Position numbers and translations under genes: made by a program. Of a DNA stretch of 64,000 nt, positions 54,654 to 63,349 are shown in pieces. Origin of the DNA: Aquibaculum sediminis. Lineage in GTDB: Bacteria > Pseudomonadota > Alphaproteobacteria > Kiloniellales > DSM-21159. The stretch is from assembly GCF_040712085.1 (NCBI RefSeq), contig NZ_JBFCVK010000009.1:62001-126000 (forward strand), given 5' to 3'. The notes below the pieces were generated by a model. That model saw nothing but the letters and a program-made list of their open reading frames with translations. It made no database searches and was not told the DNA's origin. Within the stretch, counting starts at the first letter, position 1; every line of letters begins with the position of its first letter.

Positions 54654-55329
54654 GGCAGAGGTGCGCCTGCGCCTGGTGGAGGTGACCAAGTTCTATGCCC
54701 AGGGCGACCAACGCCTGGAGATCCTGAAGGGCATCAACCTCAGCCTCTACAGCGGCGAACTGGCCGCCCTGGTCGGCCCCTCGGGATCGGGGAAATCGAC
54801 CCTGCTGCATATTGCCGGCCTACTGGAAACGCCGGACAGCGGCGAAGTGGAGATCGCCGGTCAAGCCGTCGCCGCGCTGCGCGATCGTGAGCGCACTGCC
54901 ATCCGGCGCCGGCGTATCGGCTTCGTCTACCAGTATCATCACCTCCTGCCCGAGTTCTCGGCGCTGGAGAACCTGGTGGTGCCGCAGATGATCGCCGGGC
55001 GCAAACGCCGCGACGCCACCAATGATGCCAAGGAGTTGTTGCATCTCGTTGGCCTCGGCGACCGCATCGAGCATCGGCCTGGCCGTCTGTCCGGCGGCGA
55101 GCAGCAGCGCGTCGCCCTGGCCCGGGCGATCATCAATCGGCCATCGCTGGTGCTGGCGGATGAGCCGACGGGCAACCTCGACCCGGAAACGGCGGACGAG
55201 GTGTTCGATCTGCTGACCAAGCTGGTAAAGGGGTCCGGCGTGGCTGCCCTGATCGCCACGCACAATCTCGAACTCGCCGGCCGCATGGATCGAACGCTGC
55301 AGCTGCGCGACGGACAGGTTTTCGGTTGA
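54646..55329 (+). CDS. lolD: Lipoprotein-releasing system ATPase LolD
   Basis: This 227-residue ATPase has Walker A GPSGSGKSTLLHIAG, the MacB/LolD-type Q-loop FVYQYHHLLPEFSALENLV, signature LSGGEQQRVALARAI, Walker B LVLADEPTGNLD and switch His in IATHNLELA. The LolD motif around YQYHHLLPEF distinguishes it from FtsE/MacB. The start overlaps the lolC end by 8 bp. Confidence 0.95.
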   Translation: MSRAEVRLRLVEVTKFYAQGDQRLEILKGINLSLYSGELAALVGPSGSGKSTLLHIAGLLETPDSGEVEIAGQAVAALRDRERTAIRRRRIGFVYQYHHLLPEFSALENLVVPQMIAGRKRRDATNDAKELLHLVGLGDRIEHRPGRLSGGEQQRVALARAIINRPSLVLADEPTGNLDPETADEVFDLLTKLVKGSGVAALIATHNLELAGRMDRTLQLRDGQVFG

Positions 55330-55360
55330 GCGATACCCTGGCCCGACTGAACATCTGCAC

Positions 55361-55389
55361 CTGACCAGGGCACAACGGCACAGTATAGT
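55361..55389 (+). promoter_or_regulatory. Candidate promoter of the DinG-like helicase gene
   Basis: CTGACC at 55361-55366 and TATAGT at 55384-55389 are separated by 17 bp. Transcription would start near 55396, only about three bases before the ATG, giving an almost leaderless mRNA. Confidence 0.55.
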
Positions 55390-55398
55390 CCCGCTCTC

Positions 55399-58170
55399 AT
55401 GTCCCTGGAGCCCACGCCCCCCTCTGCCGCTCCTCCGCCGGTGCTGATTGCCGGCGTGAGTGCCGCTGTCTGGTTGACGCCGCAGGGCGTGCTGGAAACC
55501 CTCTCGCTGCCGGAGGCGGCGCGCCGGGCGGTGGCAGACCCGGTGCTGCTGGTTCACGCTCGGGCCACGGCGCGACGGCTCAACCTCGATGGGCTGCACG
55601 CTTACGATCTGCTCGAGCTTTTTGCTTTCACGCGGCCGGCCGTTTTCTGCGCGCCGACCCCGCGCGGGCTCGCCCTGGCACTGGGATTGCCGCTGCCAAA
55701 GGACGAGGAGGCACAGGCGCTGTCCCTGCGACAGGCGGCCGGCCTGCTGCTGCGAGAGCTGCAGGCACGCGGGCCTTCCGGGGATCCTCAGGCGGCGGGG
55801 ATTGCCTTCACAATGACCCGGGCCGGTTGGCTGTGGGGACCTTGGGTGATGCGCATGCTGGGCATTGGCAGCAGCGCCGAGGCGCCGCGCATTGGCGCAG
55901 GCTTTCGTGTCTGGGAGAGGCTGGGCGAGTGGTCGGAACATGCCCCCGAACAGCCAGCCGGGCACTTTCCCGTGGAGCCGGCCGCGGCCAGGCAGCGCCT
56001 GGCCGAGCTCCTGGGCGACGAATCTGAGGCGCGGCCCCAGCAGGCGGACTATGCGTCGTCGGCCTGCGCCGCCTTTGCGCCGCGGGAAGCAGAGGGAGAG
56101 CCACGCTTGGTTCTGGCCGAAGCAGGCACCGGCGTGGGAAAGACGCTCGGCTATATCGCCCCGGCCAGCCTCTGGGCCGAGCGCAACGAAGCGCCGGTGT
56201 GGCTGTCGACCTACACGCGCAATCTGCAGCAGCAGATCGATGGCGAACTGGATCGACTTTACCCCCAGACGAGCGAGAAACGCCGCAAGGTGGTGATCCG
56301 CAAAGGCCGGGAGAACTATCTCTGCCTGCTCAACTATGCAGAACGCGTGCCCCAGGTCAGCGGGGCGCAGGCTGGCGAGGCGGCGATTCCCCTGGGCCTC
56401 GTTGCCCGCTGGGCCTTGCGCACCCGTGATGGCGACATCGCCGGCGGAGACTTCCCGGGCTGGCTGGTTGAGATCATAGGGCGCGGCCGGCTGGCCGGTC
56501 TGGTGGACCGACGCGGCGAGTGCATCCATTCCGCCTGCGAGTTCTGGCGCAAGTGCTTCATCGAGAAGTCGATCCGCCGGGCCCGCACGGCGGAGCTGGT
56601 GGTGGCCAATCATGCCCTGGTGATGGTGCAGGCCGCGCTCGGTGGGGGCGAGGAGGGCGGCATTCCGCTGCGTTATGTCTTCGATGAGGGGCACCACCTC
56701 TTCGATGCCGCCGACAATGCCTTTGCCGCGCACCTCTCCGGCCAGGAAACCGCCGAACTGCGACGATGGCTGCTCGGAGCCGACTCCCGGCGCGGCGGCG
56801 GTGCAAGTCGCATGCGCGGGCTGCGCCGGCGCATGGAGGACATGCTGGACAACGGGGGGCCGTTGGAGCAGTCGCTCGATTTCCTAGTGCGCGCCGCCCG
56901 GTGCCTGCCCCAGGAGGGCTGGCACGGACGTCTTGCGGACGGCGGGGCCGATGGCGCCTGCGAGCATTTCCTTCTCGCCGTGCGCAGCCAGGTCTTTGCG
57001 CGCGCCGAGAAGGCGGGTGAGGGCTATTCGCTGGAATGCGAGCTTCATCCGGTATCGGAAGATCTGCTCACGGCGGCCCATGAGTTGCTGGCGGACCTCC
57101 AGGCCATCCTGGACCCCGCCAAGCGCATCGCCACCCAACTGCAGCGCCGCCTCGACGAGGAGGCCGAAACCCTGGAGGTGGATCAGCGCCGGCGGATCGA
57201 GGGCCTGGCACGCTCCCTGGAACGGCGCCTGCTGCTGCCGGTGCAGGCCTGGTGCGCCATGCTGGAAGCCCTCGAGCAGCCACCCTCCGAGACCTTCGTC
57301 GACTGGCTTGCCGTCGACCGGATCGAAGGCAACGAAATCGACCTTGGGCTGCATCGCCATTGGATCGACCCGACGCTGCCGCTGGCCCGCAGCGTGCTGT
57401 CCCGCGCTCACGGGGCACTCATCACCTCAGCCACGCTGACCGACCGCAGCGGAGAGCCTGAAGCCGACTGGCATGCGGCTGAGATGCGCGTCGGTGCGGT
57501 GCATCTGCCCAATCCTTCGGTGCGCGCGGGTGTGCCGTCGCCCTTCGACTATGCCTCCCAGACCCGGGTGTTCATTGTCACCGATGTGCGCAAGGACGAT
57601 CTGGACCAGGTTTCAGCCGCATTGCGAGAACTCTTTCTGGCGGCCGGCGGCGGGGGACTCGGCCTGTTCACCGCGATTTCCCGCCTGCGCGCCGTTCACC
57701 GGCGCATTGCCGCGCCACTGGAACAGGCCGGCCTGTCGCTCCTGGCGCAGCATGTGGACGGGATGGACGTCTCCACCCTCGTGGAGATCTTCCGGGCGGA
57801 GCCCGACTCCTGCCTGCTCGGCACCGATGCGGTGAGAGACGGCGTCGATGTCCCGGGGCGCGCTCTGCGGCTCATTGTTTTCGATCGTGTGCCCTGGCCG
57901 CGCCCGGATTTGCGTCACAAGGCCCGGCGCAAGCAGTTCGACGGCCGGCGCTATGACGATCGGCTGACCCGCCTGAAACTGCGTCAGGCCTTCGGGCGGC
58001 TGGTGCGCCGGGCCGATGACCATGGGGTGTTCGTCCTGCTCGACCCGATGATGCCCTCACGGCTATTTGGCGCTTTTCCCGAAGGTGTGACGCCGCAACG
58101 CGTTGGCCTGGCCGAGGCCATTGCCGAAAGCCGGGCCTTCCTTGCTCCCGATGCCAAACCACTGGACTGA
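55399..58170 (+). CDS. DinG/XPD-type ATP-dependent DNA helicase with N-terminal extension
   Basis: This 923-residue SF2 iron-sulfur helicase has Walker A EAGTGVGKTLGYIAPA near residue 245, four cysteines of the FeS domain (NYLCLLNY, GECIHSACEFWRKCF), FDEGHHLFD as Walker B, LITSATLT, and motif VI QAFGRLVRRADDHG. About 230 residues precede Walker A and have no motif I recognise beyond the family. XPD-like helicases unwind 5' to 3' in DNA repair. No Shine-Dalgarno is seen before the ATG, in keeping with the near-leaderless promoter. Confidence 0.88.
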   Translation: MSLEPTPPSAAPPPVLIAGVSAAVWLTPQGVLETLSLPEAARRAVADPVLLVHARATARRLNLDGLHAYDLLELFAFTRPAVFCAPTPRGLALALGLPLPKDEEAQALSLRQAAGLLLRELQARGPSGDPQAAGIAFTMTRAGWLWGPWVMRMLGIGSSAEAPRIGAGFRVWERLGEWSEHAPEQPAGHFPVEPAAARQRLAELLGDESEARPQQADYASSACAAFAPREAEGEPRLVLAEAGTGVGKTLGYIAPASLWAERNEAPVWLSTYTRNLQQQIDGELDRLYPQTSEKRRKVVIRKGRENYLCLLNYAERVPQVSGAQAGEAAIPLGLVARWALRTRDGDIAGGDFPGWLVEIIGRGRLAGLVDRRGECIHSACEFWRKCFIEKSIRRARTAELVVANHALVMVQAALGGGEEGGIPLRYVFDEGHHLFDAADNAFAAHLSGQETAELRRWLLGADSRRGGGASRMRGLRRRMEDMLDNGGPLEQSLDFLVRAARCLPQEGWHGRLADGGADGACEHFLLAVRSQVFARAEKAGEGYSLECELHPVSEDLLTAAHELLADLQAILDPAKRIATQLQRRLDEEAETLEVDQRRRIEGLARSLERRLLLPVQAWCAMLEALEQPPSETFVDWLAVDRIEGNEIDLGLHRHWIDPTLPLARSVLSRAHGALITSATLTDRSGEPEADWHAAEMRVGAVHLPNPSVRAGVPSPFDYASQTRVFIVTDVRKDDLDQVSAALRELFLAAGGGGLGLFTAISRLRAVHRRIAAPLEQAGLSLLAQHVDGMDVSTLVEIFRAEPDSCLLGTDAVRDGVDVPGRALRLIVFDRVPWPRPDLRHKARRKQFDGRRYDDRLTRLKLRQAFGRLVRRADDHGVFVLLDPMMPSRLFGAFPEGVTPQRVGLAEAIAESRAFLAPDAKPLD

Positions 58171-58176
58171 CCCGGA

Positions 58177-59157
58177 CTATTGCGGCGGGTAGGTGCGTGC
58201 CGACAGCGGCAGGCTGGTGATCCTTTGTCGCAGGCTTTGCAGGAAAAGCGACTCGGCCCGGCTGTGATGCATGCGCGGGTTGGTCACCAGGTAGATGTCG
58301 ATGGCCGGCGGTTCCTCGTAGGGCGGCAGGCGCCAGAGCAGGCCGTCGCGCATGTCCTTCTCCACCACGTGGATGGGCAGCGGGCCGATACCCAGCCCGG
58401 CCACGATCATGCGACGCACCTCCTCGAGGTGGGAGGAGGTTGCGACGATGCGCCCGCCAAGCCCTGCCCGTTCACGCAAGAGAGCCACGGGCCGCAAGGC
58501 GTCGGAAAGCTGATCCGTCTTGAAGGATACGAAGGCCTCGCCCCTGAGGGCCGCAAGCGAGAGACCCCGGCGCCCGAACAGCCGGTGGCTGGGGCCGCAG
58601 AAGAAGCCGAAGTGCTCGCGAAAGAAATGCTCGTAGTTGAGCCGCGGGCTTGGGTCGCTGACCAGACAGAAACCGAGCGCCGCACCCTTGTGCAACACGG
58701 CGTGCTGAACCAGCGACGAGGTCGAGATCTCCACGGAGAAGCTGGTCTGGGGATGGGCAGCCTGGAAGCCGCTGAGAACCTGGTCGTAGAAGGGGCAGAC
58801 CACATGACTTGCCGCTGCGATGGAGATCTCGCCGGCCACGGTTTCACGGGAGTCGCGCAGCATCACGGCGAGGCGGGAGACGCTGCCGTATATTTCCACA
58901 CACTCACGGTAGAGCAGTCGCCCTGACTCGGTCAGCTGAAACCGCCCACGGTTGCGATCGATCAGGCGCCGTTCAAGCTGGGCCTCCAGGCGCTTGAGGG
59001 CGTTGCTCACACTCGGCTGGCGCAGCAGCAAGCGGTCGGCTGCTCGGGTGATGCTGCCTTCCTGGACGATCACCATAAAGGTGTGAAGCAGGTTCCAATC
59101 CAACTCCCGGCTCAGTCGCTCGGGAATCGATTCCCCTGAAGTTTCCTGTACCTGCAT
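58177..59157 (-). CDS. LysR family regulator of the divergent ABC/BKACE operon
   Basis: This 326-residue regulator has the LysR winged helix (LLHTFMVIVQEGSITRAADRLLLRQPSVSNALKRLE region, about residues 24-58) and an effector domain with GAALGFCLVSDPSPRL. The first 20 residues are an extension before the helix-turn-helix. ATG 59157 has GAGGG upstream; ATG 59190 is in frame but would run through the operator. It is divergent from the polyamine-type transporter operon and probably controls it, in the classic LysR layout. Confidence 0.92.
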   Translation of the reverse strand: MQVQETSGESIPERLSRELDWNLLHTFMVIVQEGSITRAADRLLLRQPSVSNALKRLEAQLERRLIDRNRGRFQLTESGRLLYRECVEIYGSVSRLAVMLRDSRETVAGEISIAAASHVVCPFYDQVLSGFQAAHPQTSFSVEISTSSLVQHAVLHKGAALGFCLVSDPSPRLNYEHFFREHFGFFCGPSHRLFGRRGLSLAALRGEAFVSFKTDQLSDALRPVALLRERAGLGGRIVATSSHLEEVRRMIVAGLGIGPLPIHVVEKDMRDGLLWRLPPYEEPPAIDIYLVTNPRMHHSRAESLFLQSLRQRITSLPLSARTYPPQ

Positions 59158-59166
59158 ACCACCCTC

Positions 59167-59181
59167 ATAGCCTAACGCTAT
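59167..59181. promoter_or_regulatory. LysR-type T-N11-A operator
   Basis: ATAGC-CTAAC-GCTAT is a perfect 5-bp inverted repeat of T-N11-A form. Its centre at 59174 is about 66 bp upstream of the predicted transcription start of the rightward operon, and it adjoins the lysR start, so it could serve activation and autoregulation. Confidence 0.65.
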
Positions 59182-59203
59182 GTCAGGCATTCTTGCTATC
59201 TAT

Positions 59204-59233
59204 TTGCAGAATGTCGAGGCTCCGTTCTGTAAT
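59204..59233 (+). promoter_or_regulatory. Candidate promoter of the polyamine-type ABC operon
   Basis: TTGCAG at 59204-59209 is followed after 18 bp by TGTAAT at 59228-59233. The start would be near 59240, 39 nt before the first permease gene. Confidence 0.5.
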
Positions 59234-59278
59234 GGGGCTGCGGTCCGCAAGAGACCGTCAGAAGGAATGGGGAGCGCA

Positions 59279-60160
59279 ATGGCGAAAGCCTTGGCGCAGG
59301 ACGAGGGGTTTGACGCGCGGCCGTGGGTGCTTTTGGCCCCGGCGTTGCTGGCGCTGTTCCTGCTGATGGTCGTGCCCATGGCCATCATCTTCGTCTTCAC
59401 TTTCTACGAGTACATCGACGTTGCCGTCGACCGACCGGCCTTTCAGTTCGAGAACTGGCGCTGGTTTTTCCAGGACAGCTTCTACCACTACGCCATCTGG
59501 CAGACTCTGCGGATCTCCGCCATCACGACCCTGGTCTGCGTGCTGCTGGGGTTTGTGCCGGCATACTTCATCGCCAACACCACCTACCGCCATAAGTGGC
59601 TGTTGATGCTGCTGCTGATCCTGCCCTTCTGGGTCAGCTTCATCATCCGCCAGCTGTCCTGGGTGCATGTGCTCGGATCCCAGGGAATCGTGAATGCCAC
59701 ATTGCTTTGGCTGGGCATCATCGATGAGCCGCTGGGCCTGCTCTACAACGAGGCCACGGTGGTGATGGGCCTGGTGCACTTTCTGCTGCCCTTCATGATC
59801 CTCAACATCTACGTGAGCCTCGAAGGCATTGATCGGAACCTGGTTTCCGCGGCGCGCACCCTTGGCTGCACCGAATGGCAGGCCTTTCGCGAAGTCACCT
59901 TGCCACTCTCGCTGCCGGGATTGGCAGCCGGCTCGCTGCTCTGTTTCGTGCTGGCCGGCGGCAGCTATGTCACGCCGCTCATTCTCGGCGGACCCGACAA
60001 CTTCCTCTTCGGCAACCTGATCTACGATACCATCATGATGGAGTTGAACTGGCCGATGGGTGCGACGCTGAGCGTGGTGCTGCTGGTCCTGCTCGGATCG
60101 CTGGTGGTGATCTACGGCCGCTTCATGGGCCTCAGCCGGCTCTACAAGAGCCTGAACTGA
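59279..60160 (+). CDS. Polyamine-type ABC transporter permease (PotB family)
   Basis: This 293-residue inner-membrane permease has about six hydrophobic segments and the coupling loop SAARTLGCTEWQAFREVTLPLSLPG. GGSYVTPLILGGPDNFLFGNLI is typical of PotB/PotH. ATG 59279 has GGGGAG five bases upstream; ATG 59267 and an earlier frame are possible. It is the first gene of an operon with PotC-, PotD- and PotA-like genes. The substrate need not be a polyamine. Confidence 0.92.
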   Translation: MAKALAQDEGFDARPWVLLAPALLALFLLMVVPMAIIFVFTFYEYIDVAVDRPAFQFENWRWFFQDSFYHYAIWQTLRISAITTLVCVLLGFVPAYFIANTTYRHKWLLMLLLILPFWVSFIIRQLSWVHVLGSQGIVNATLLWLGIIDEPLGLLYNEATVVMGLVHFLLPFMILNIYVSLEGIDRNLVSAARTLGCTEWQAFREVTLPLSLPGLAAGSLLCFVLAGGSYVTPLILGGPDNFLFGNLIYDTIMMELNWPMGATLSVVLLVLLGSLVVIYGRFMGLSRLYKSLN

Positions 60161-60172
60161 GGAGGCAGAACG

Positions 60173-60958
60173 ATGCGCACCTGGAGTCTTATTCGCTTCT
60201 ACACCCTGCTGGTCTACCTCTTCATGTTCACGCCGATCGCCATCGTCGTGGTGCTTTCCTTCAACGATGCGCAGTTTGGCGGCTTTCCAATCCAGGGCTT
60301 CTCCCTGCGCTGGTTCGAGGCCCTGGCCGACAATGAGCCCGTGGTACGCGCATTTCGCACCTCGATGCTGATGGGCATCGCGGCCGCCGTCATCGCCACA
60401 ACCCTCGGTATTCTCGCCTCGCTGGCGCTGATGCGGTACAACGTGCGTGGCACCAACTTCCTGAACACGCTGCTGATTTCCCCGGTGCTCGTACCGGAGA
60501 CCGTGCTGGCGGTGGGCCTACTGCTCTTCATGCGCTGGCTGGATCAGCCGCGCAGCTTGGTGCTGCTGCTGGCCGGGCATGTGCTGATCGCGCTGCCCTT
60601 CGTGGTCCTGGTGGTGCAGGCGCGCCTGGTGGGGATTCGCAAGGTCTATGAGGATGCGGCGCGCTCCCTGGGCGCCAATCCCGTGCAGACTTTCTTCCAG
60701 ATCACCTTCCCGCTGTTGATGCCGGCGGTCTTCGCCGGCCTGCTCTTCGCCTTCACCATTTCCTTCGACAACATCACCGGCACCCTGTTCTGGCGCCCGC
60801 CGGGCGTGGAGACGGTGCCGACCCAGATCTTCGGCATGCTGCGTCATTCCATCAGCCCGGAGATCAATGCGTTGGGAACGGTGATGATCGTGATAACCGT
60901 CGGACTGCCGCTGCTTGCCGGGGCGGCTGCCCGTGCTTTTGCCCGGGGGCGGCTGTGA
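60173..60958 (+). CDS. Polyamine-type ABC transporter permease (PotC family)
   Basis: This 261-residue permease pairs with the preceding one, as in PotBC. The coupling loop is EDAARSLGANPVQTFFQITFPLLMPA, followed by FTISFDNITGTLFWRPPGVETVPTQI, a PotC hallmark. Hydrophobic segments number about six. It starts 12 bp after the PotB-like gene with a GGAGG Shine-Dalgarno. Confidence 0.92.
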   Translation: MRTWSLIRFYTLLVYLFMFTPIAIVVVLSFNDAQFGGFPIQGFSLRWFEALADNEPVVRAFRTSMLMGIAAAVIATTLGILASLALMRYNVRGTNFLNTLLISPVLVPETVLAVGLLLFMRWLDQPRSLVLLLAGHVLIALPFVVLVVQARLVGIRKVYEDAARSLGANPVQTFFQITFPLLMPAVFAGLLFAFTISFDNITGTLFWRPPGVETVPTQIFGMLRHSISPEINALGTVMIVITVGLPLLAGAAARAFARGRL

Positions 60959-61006
60959 TGCCGTACCGCGGGCGATACTGAACCGGTCCAATAACAGGAG
61001 GCTGAA

Positions 61007-62158
61007 ATGGATAGTAAAAAGCGTCTGGAAAGACTGCGTGAGCGTTACCTGAACGGCGATCTCGAGCGCCGCAGCTTCATGCGGATGCTGGGTTTGGCCG
61101 GCGTTGCCGCAGGTGTCTCCGGCGGCGTGCTGGGCGGCGTCAGCCGTCAGGCCTTCGCTGAAGGGGTGGAAATTCGCTTCGATGGCTGGGGCGGTGTCGT
61201 CTCCGAAGCGCTGCGGCAGTACGCCTTCAATCCCTTCGAGGAGGCCACCGGCAACACCGTTCTCGATCGCACCTTCGGCGGTGAGGAAGAGGTCCTGACC
61301 GGCGTGCGGGCAGGCCAGGTCGGCGACTATCACCTGGTCCACTCCTCCGGCGTGGCCTGGTACAAGCGCTGGATCGACACCGACATGGGCGTCGACCTGA
61401 ACCTCGACAACATCCCCAACATGGAACTGGTGATGGATGCGCTGGTCGCCCCCTTCCGGAAGGTGTCGCCGGACTTCCTCTCGGCCGTGCCTTACGACTA
61501 CGGCACCACCGGCATCGCCTACAACCGTGACTACATCTCCGACGAAGAAGCACAGGAGATGGGCGCAAATCTGCTGCTGCACCCGGACCATCAGGGCAAG
61601 ATCGGCGGCTGGTCCGATTGGCAGACCCGCGTCTGGTATGCGGCGCTGCAGACCGACCAGGATCCCAACAACATCGAGGATATCGATGCTGTCTGGGAGA
61701 AGCTGCGCGAGCACCGTGAGGGCCTGCTGAAGTATTGGGGCTCGGGCGCGGAGCTCATGGACCTGTTGGCCAAGGAAGAAATCGTGGTCACCGAGGCCTG
61801 GTCCGGCCGCGTCGCCGCGCTGCAGCAGCAGGGCCACAACATCGGCTACATCGACCCGCCGAACAGCTATGCCTGGATGGAATCCATGCTGGTGCTCAAG
61901 GGCTCGCCGGTGGAAGAGGCCGAGGTGTTGCTGAACTTCATGCTGGAGCCGGAGACCGCGATCGCCGTCGCGGAAGGGCAGAACTATCCACCGTCTCTCG
62001 ATCCGAACAAGGTCGAGATGACCGAGAAGGTGGAGGGACTTCCCGCCTACGATCCCACTGGCACGCTGGACAATCTCACCTTCGCCGACCCCGAGTACTG
62101 GACGTCGAACGAAGCCGATTGGAAGCGGACCTGGGGCCGCATCGAACGCGGCGCCTGA
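61007..62158 (+). CDS. PotD-family ABC transporter binding protein with Tat signal
   Basis: This 383-residue periplasmic protein has a twin-arginine signal (LERRSFMRMLGLAGVAAGV, cleavage near RQAFA) after a 20-residue charged leader. The mature fold matches PotD/PotF-like proteins (FDGWGGVVSEALRQYAFNPFEEATGN, VPYDYGTTGIAYNRD, IVVTEAWSGRVAALQQQGHNIGYIDP). The ligand is unknown; carnitine- or betaine-like amines are possible given the downstream BKACE gene. A strong hairpin follows it. Confidence 0.9.
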   Translation: MDSKKRLERLRERYLNGDLERRSFMRMLGLAGVAAGVSGGVLGGVSRQAFAEGVEIRFDGWGGVVSEALRQYAFNPFEEATGNTVLDRTFGGEEEVLTGVRAGQVGDYHLVHSSGVAWYKRWIDTDMGVDLNLDNIPNMELVMDALVAPFRKVSPDFLSAVPYDYGTTGIAYNRDYISDEEAQEMGANLLLHPDHQGKIGGWSDWQTRVWYAALQTDQDPNNIEDIDAVWEKLREHREGLLKYWGSGAELMDLLAKEEIVVTEAWSGRVAALQQQGHNIGYIDPPNSYAWMESMLVLKGSPVEEAEVLLNFMLEPETAIAVAEGQNYPPSLDPNKVEMTEKVEGLPAYDPTGTLDNLTFADPEYWTSNEADWKRTWGRIERGA

Positions 62159-62171
62159 GGAAGCCAGAAAT

Positions 62172-62212
62172 GCTCGCCCTGGACCGACCGTTCCCGGCGG
62201 GTCAGGGCGAGC
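62172..62212 (+). other. Intercistronic hairpin after the binding-protein gene
   Basis: GCTCGCCCTGGACC and GGTCAGGGCGAGC form a 13-bp stem with one bulge and a loop of about 14 nt. No T-run follows. It should stabilise the upstream mRNA, raising binding protein over the ATPase. Confidence 0.75.
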
Positions 62213-62254
62213 GCCTTCCCGTGTGAACATATCGATCTGAGTTGAGGACCTGGC

Positions 62255-63331
62255 ATGGCCGAGAGCAGCGCTGGCGCCGTCGAGTTAAAGCGCGTCATCA
62301 AGAACTTCGGCGAAGTACAAGCCGTCAAAGGCGTCGATCTGACGGTGGAAGCCGGTTCCTTCCTCACACTCCTTGGCCCGTCGGGCTGCGGCAAGACCAC
62401 CATCCTGCGCATGGTGGCCGGCTTGGAGCAGCCGAGCAGCGGCGAAATATGGATCAAGGGGCGGCGCATCGATTCTGTGCCGATCCACAAGCGCAACCTG
62501 GGACTCGTGTTCCAGAACTATGCCCTGTTTCCCCACAAGACCATTTACGACAACATCGCCTTCGGCCTGCGCTATCGCAATGTGCCGAAGTCCGAGATTC
62601 GCGAGCGCGTCGCCCGTGCCCTGGAAATCGTGCGCCTGCCCGGCGTGGAGAAGCGCTTCCCCGCACAGCTTTCAGGCGGGCAGCAGCAGCGCATCGCACT
62701 TGCGCGTGCGGTGGTCATCGAGCCGGACGTGCTGCTCCTCGATGAACCGCTCAGCGCCCTGGACGCCAACCTGCGCGAGGAGATGCGGGTCGAGTTGAAG
62801 CGCATCCAGCGCGAGCTGGGCATCACCACGATATTCGTGACCCACGATCAGGCGGAGGCCCTGGCTCTGTCCGACAAGGTCGTGGTCATGAGCAATGGCC
62901 TGAAGGAGCAGGAGGGGCATCCGGAGGAGATCTACAATCATCCCGCCTCGCGCTTCGTCGCCGAGTTCCTGGGCAATGCCAATCTGCTGCAGGGAACCGT
63001 GGAGGCTGAGGGCATCCGGCTGCCGGATGGAACGCTGCTGCCGGTCGAAGAGCAAAGCAGATTTGCGCCCGGAACCCTGTGCGATGTGGTCATCCGGGCC
63101 GAACGGATCCTGTTGGCCGAGCATCATACGCCCGAGTCCGGCACGGCCGTCGTTGACGGCAAGGTGCGGGCCCTGGACTATCAGGGTGTGGCGGCACGCT
63201 ATTTTGTCGACGCGCTGGGCACCAGTCTGCAGGTCATCAACCCGATCGACGAGCAGCCCCTGCGTGACGGCGCGGCCGTGCAACTGCGCATCCGCGCACG
63301 CGATTGCGTGCTGCTGTCAAAAGACTCCTGA
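62255..63331 (+). CDS. Polyamine-type ABC transporter ATPase (PotA family)
   Basis: This 358-residue ATPase has Walker A GPSGCGKTTILRM, Q-loop VFQNYALFPHKTIYDNI, signature LSGGQQQRIALARAV, Walker B VLLLDEPLSALD and switch His in VTHDQAEALAL. A C-terminal TOBE regulatory domain follows (about residues 240-358), as in PotA. It is separated from the binding-protein gene by a hairpin and precedes the BKACE gene by 18 bp. Confidence 0.94.
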   Translation: MAESSAGAVELKRVIKNFGEVQAVKGVDLTVEAGSFLTLLGPSGCGKTTILRMVAGLEQPSSGEIWIKGRRIDSVPIHKRNLGLVFQNYALFPHKTIYDNIAFGLRYRNVPKSEIRERVARALEIVRLPGVEKRFPAQLSGGQQQRIALARAVVIEPDVLLLDEPLSALDANLREEMRVELKRIQRELGITTIFVTHDQAEALALSDKVVVMSNGLKEQEGHPEEIYNHPASRFVAEFLGNANLLQGTVEAEGIRLPDGTLLPVEEQSRFAPGTLCDVVIRAERILLAEHHTPESGTAVVDGKVRALDYQGVAARYFVDALGTSLQVINPIDEQPLRDGAAVQLRIRARDCVLLSKDS

Positions 63332-63349
63332 GGAAACGAAAGGTCGCCC

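Noticed and set aside
54820..56733. 637-codon open frame on the minus strand
   Set aside because: It is antisense to lolD and the DinG-like helicase; the translation is low-complexity with no recognisable domain.
60518..62230. 570-codon open frame on the minus strand
   Set aside because: It is antisense to the PotC- and PotD-like genes; the His/Gln-rich translation is typical of a shadow frame.
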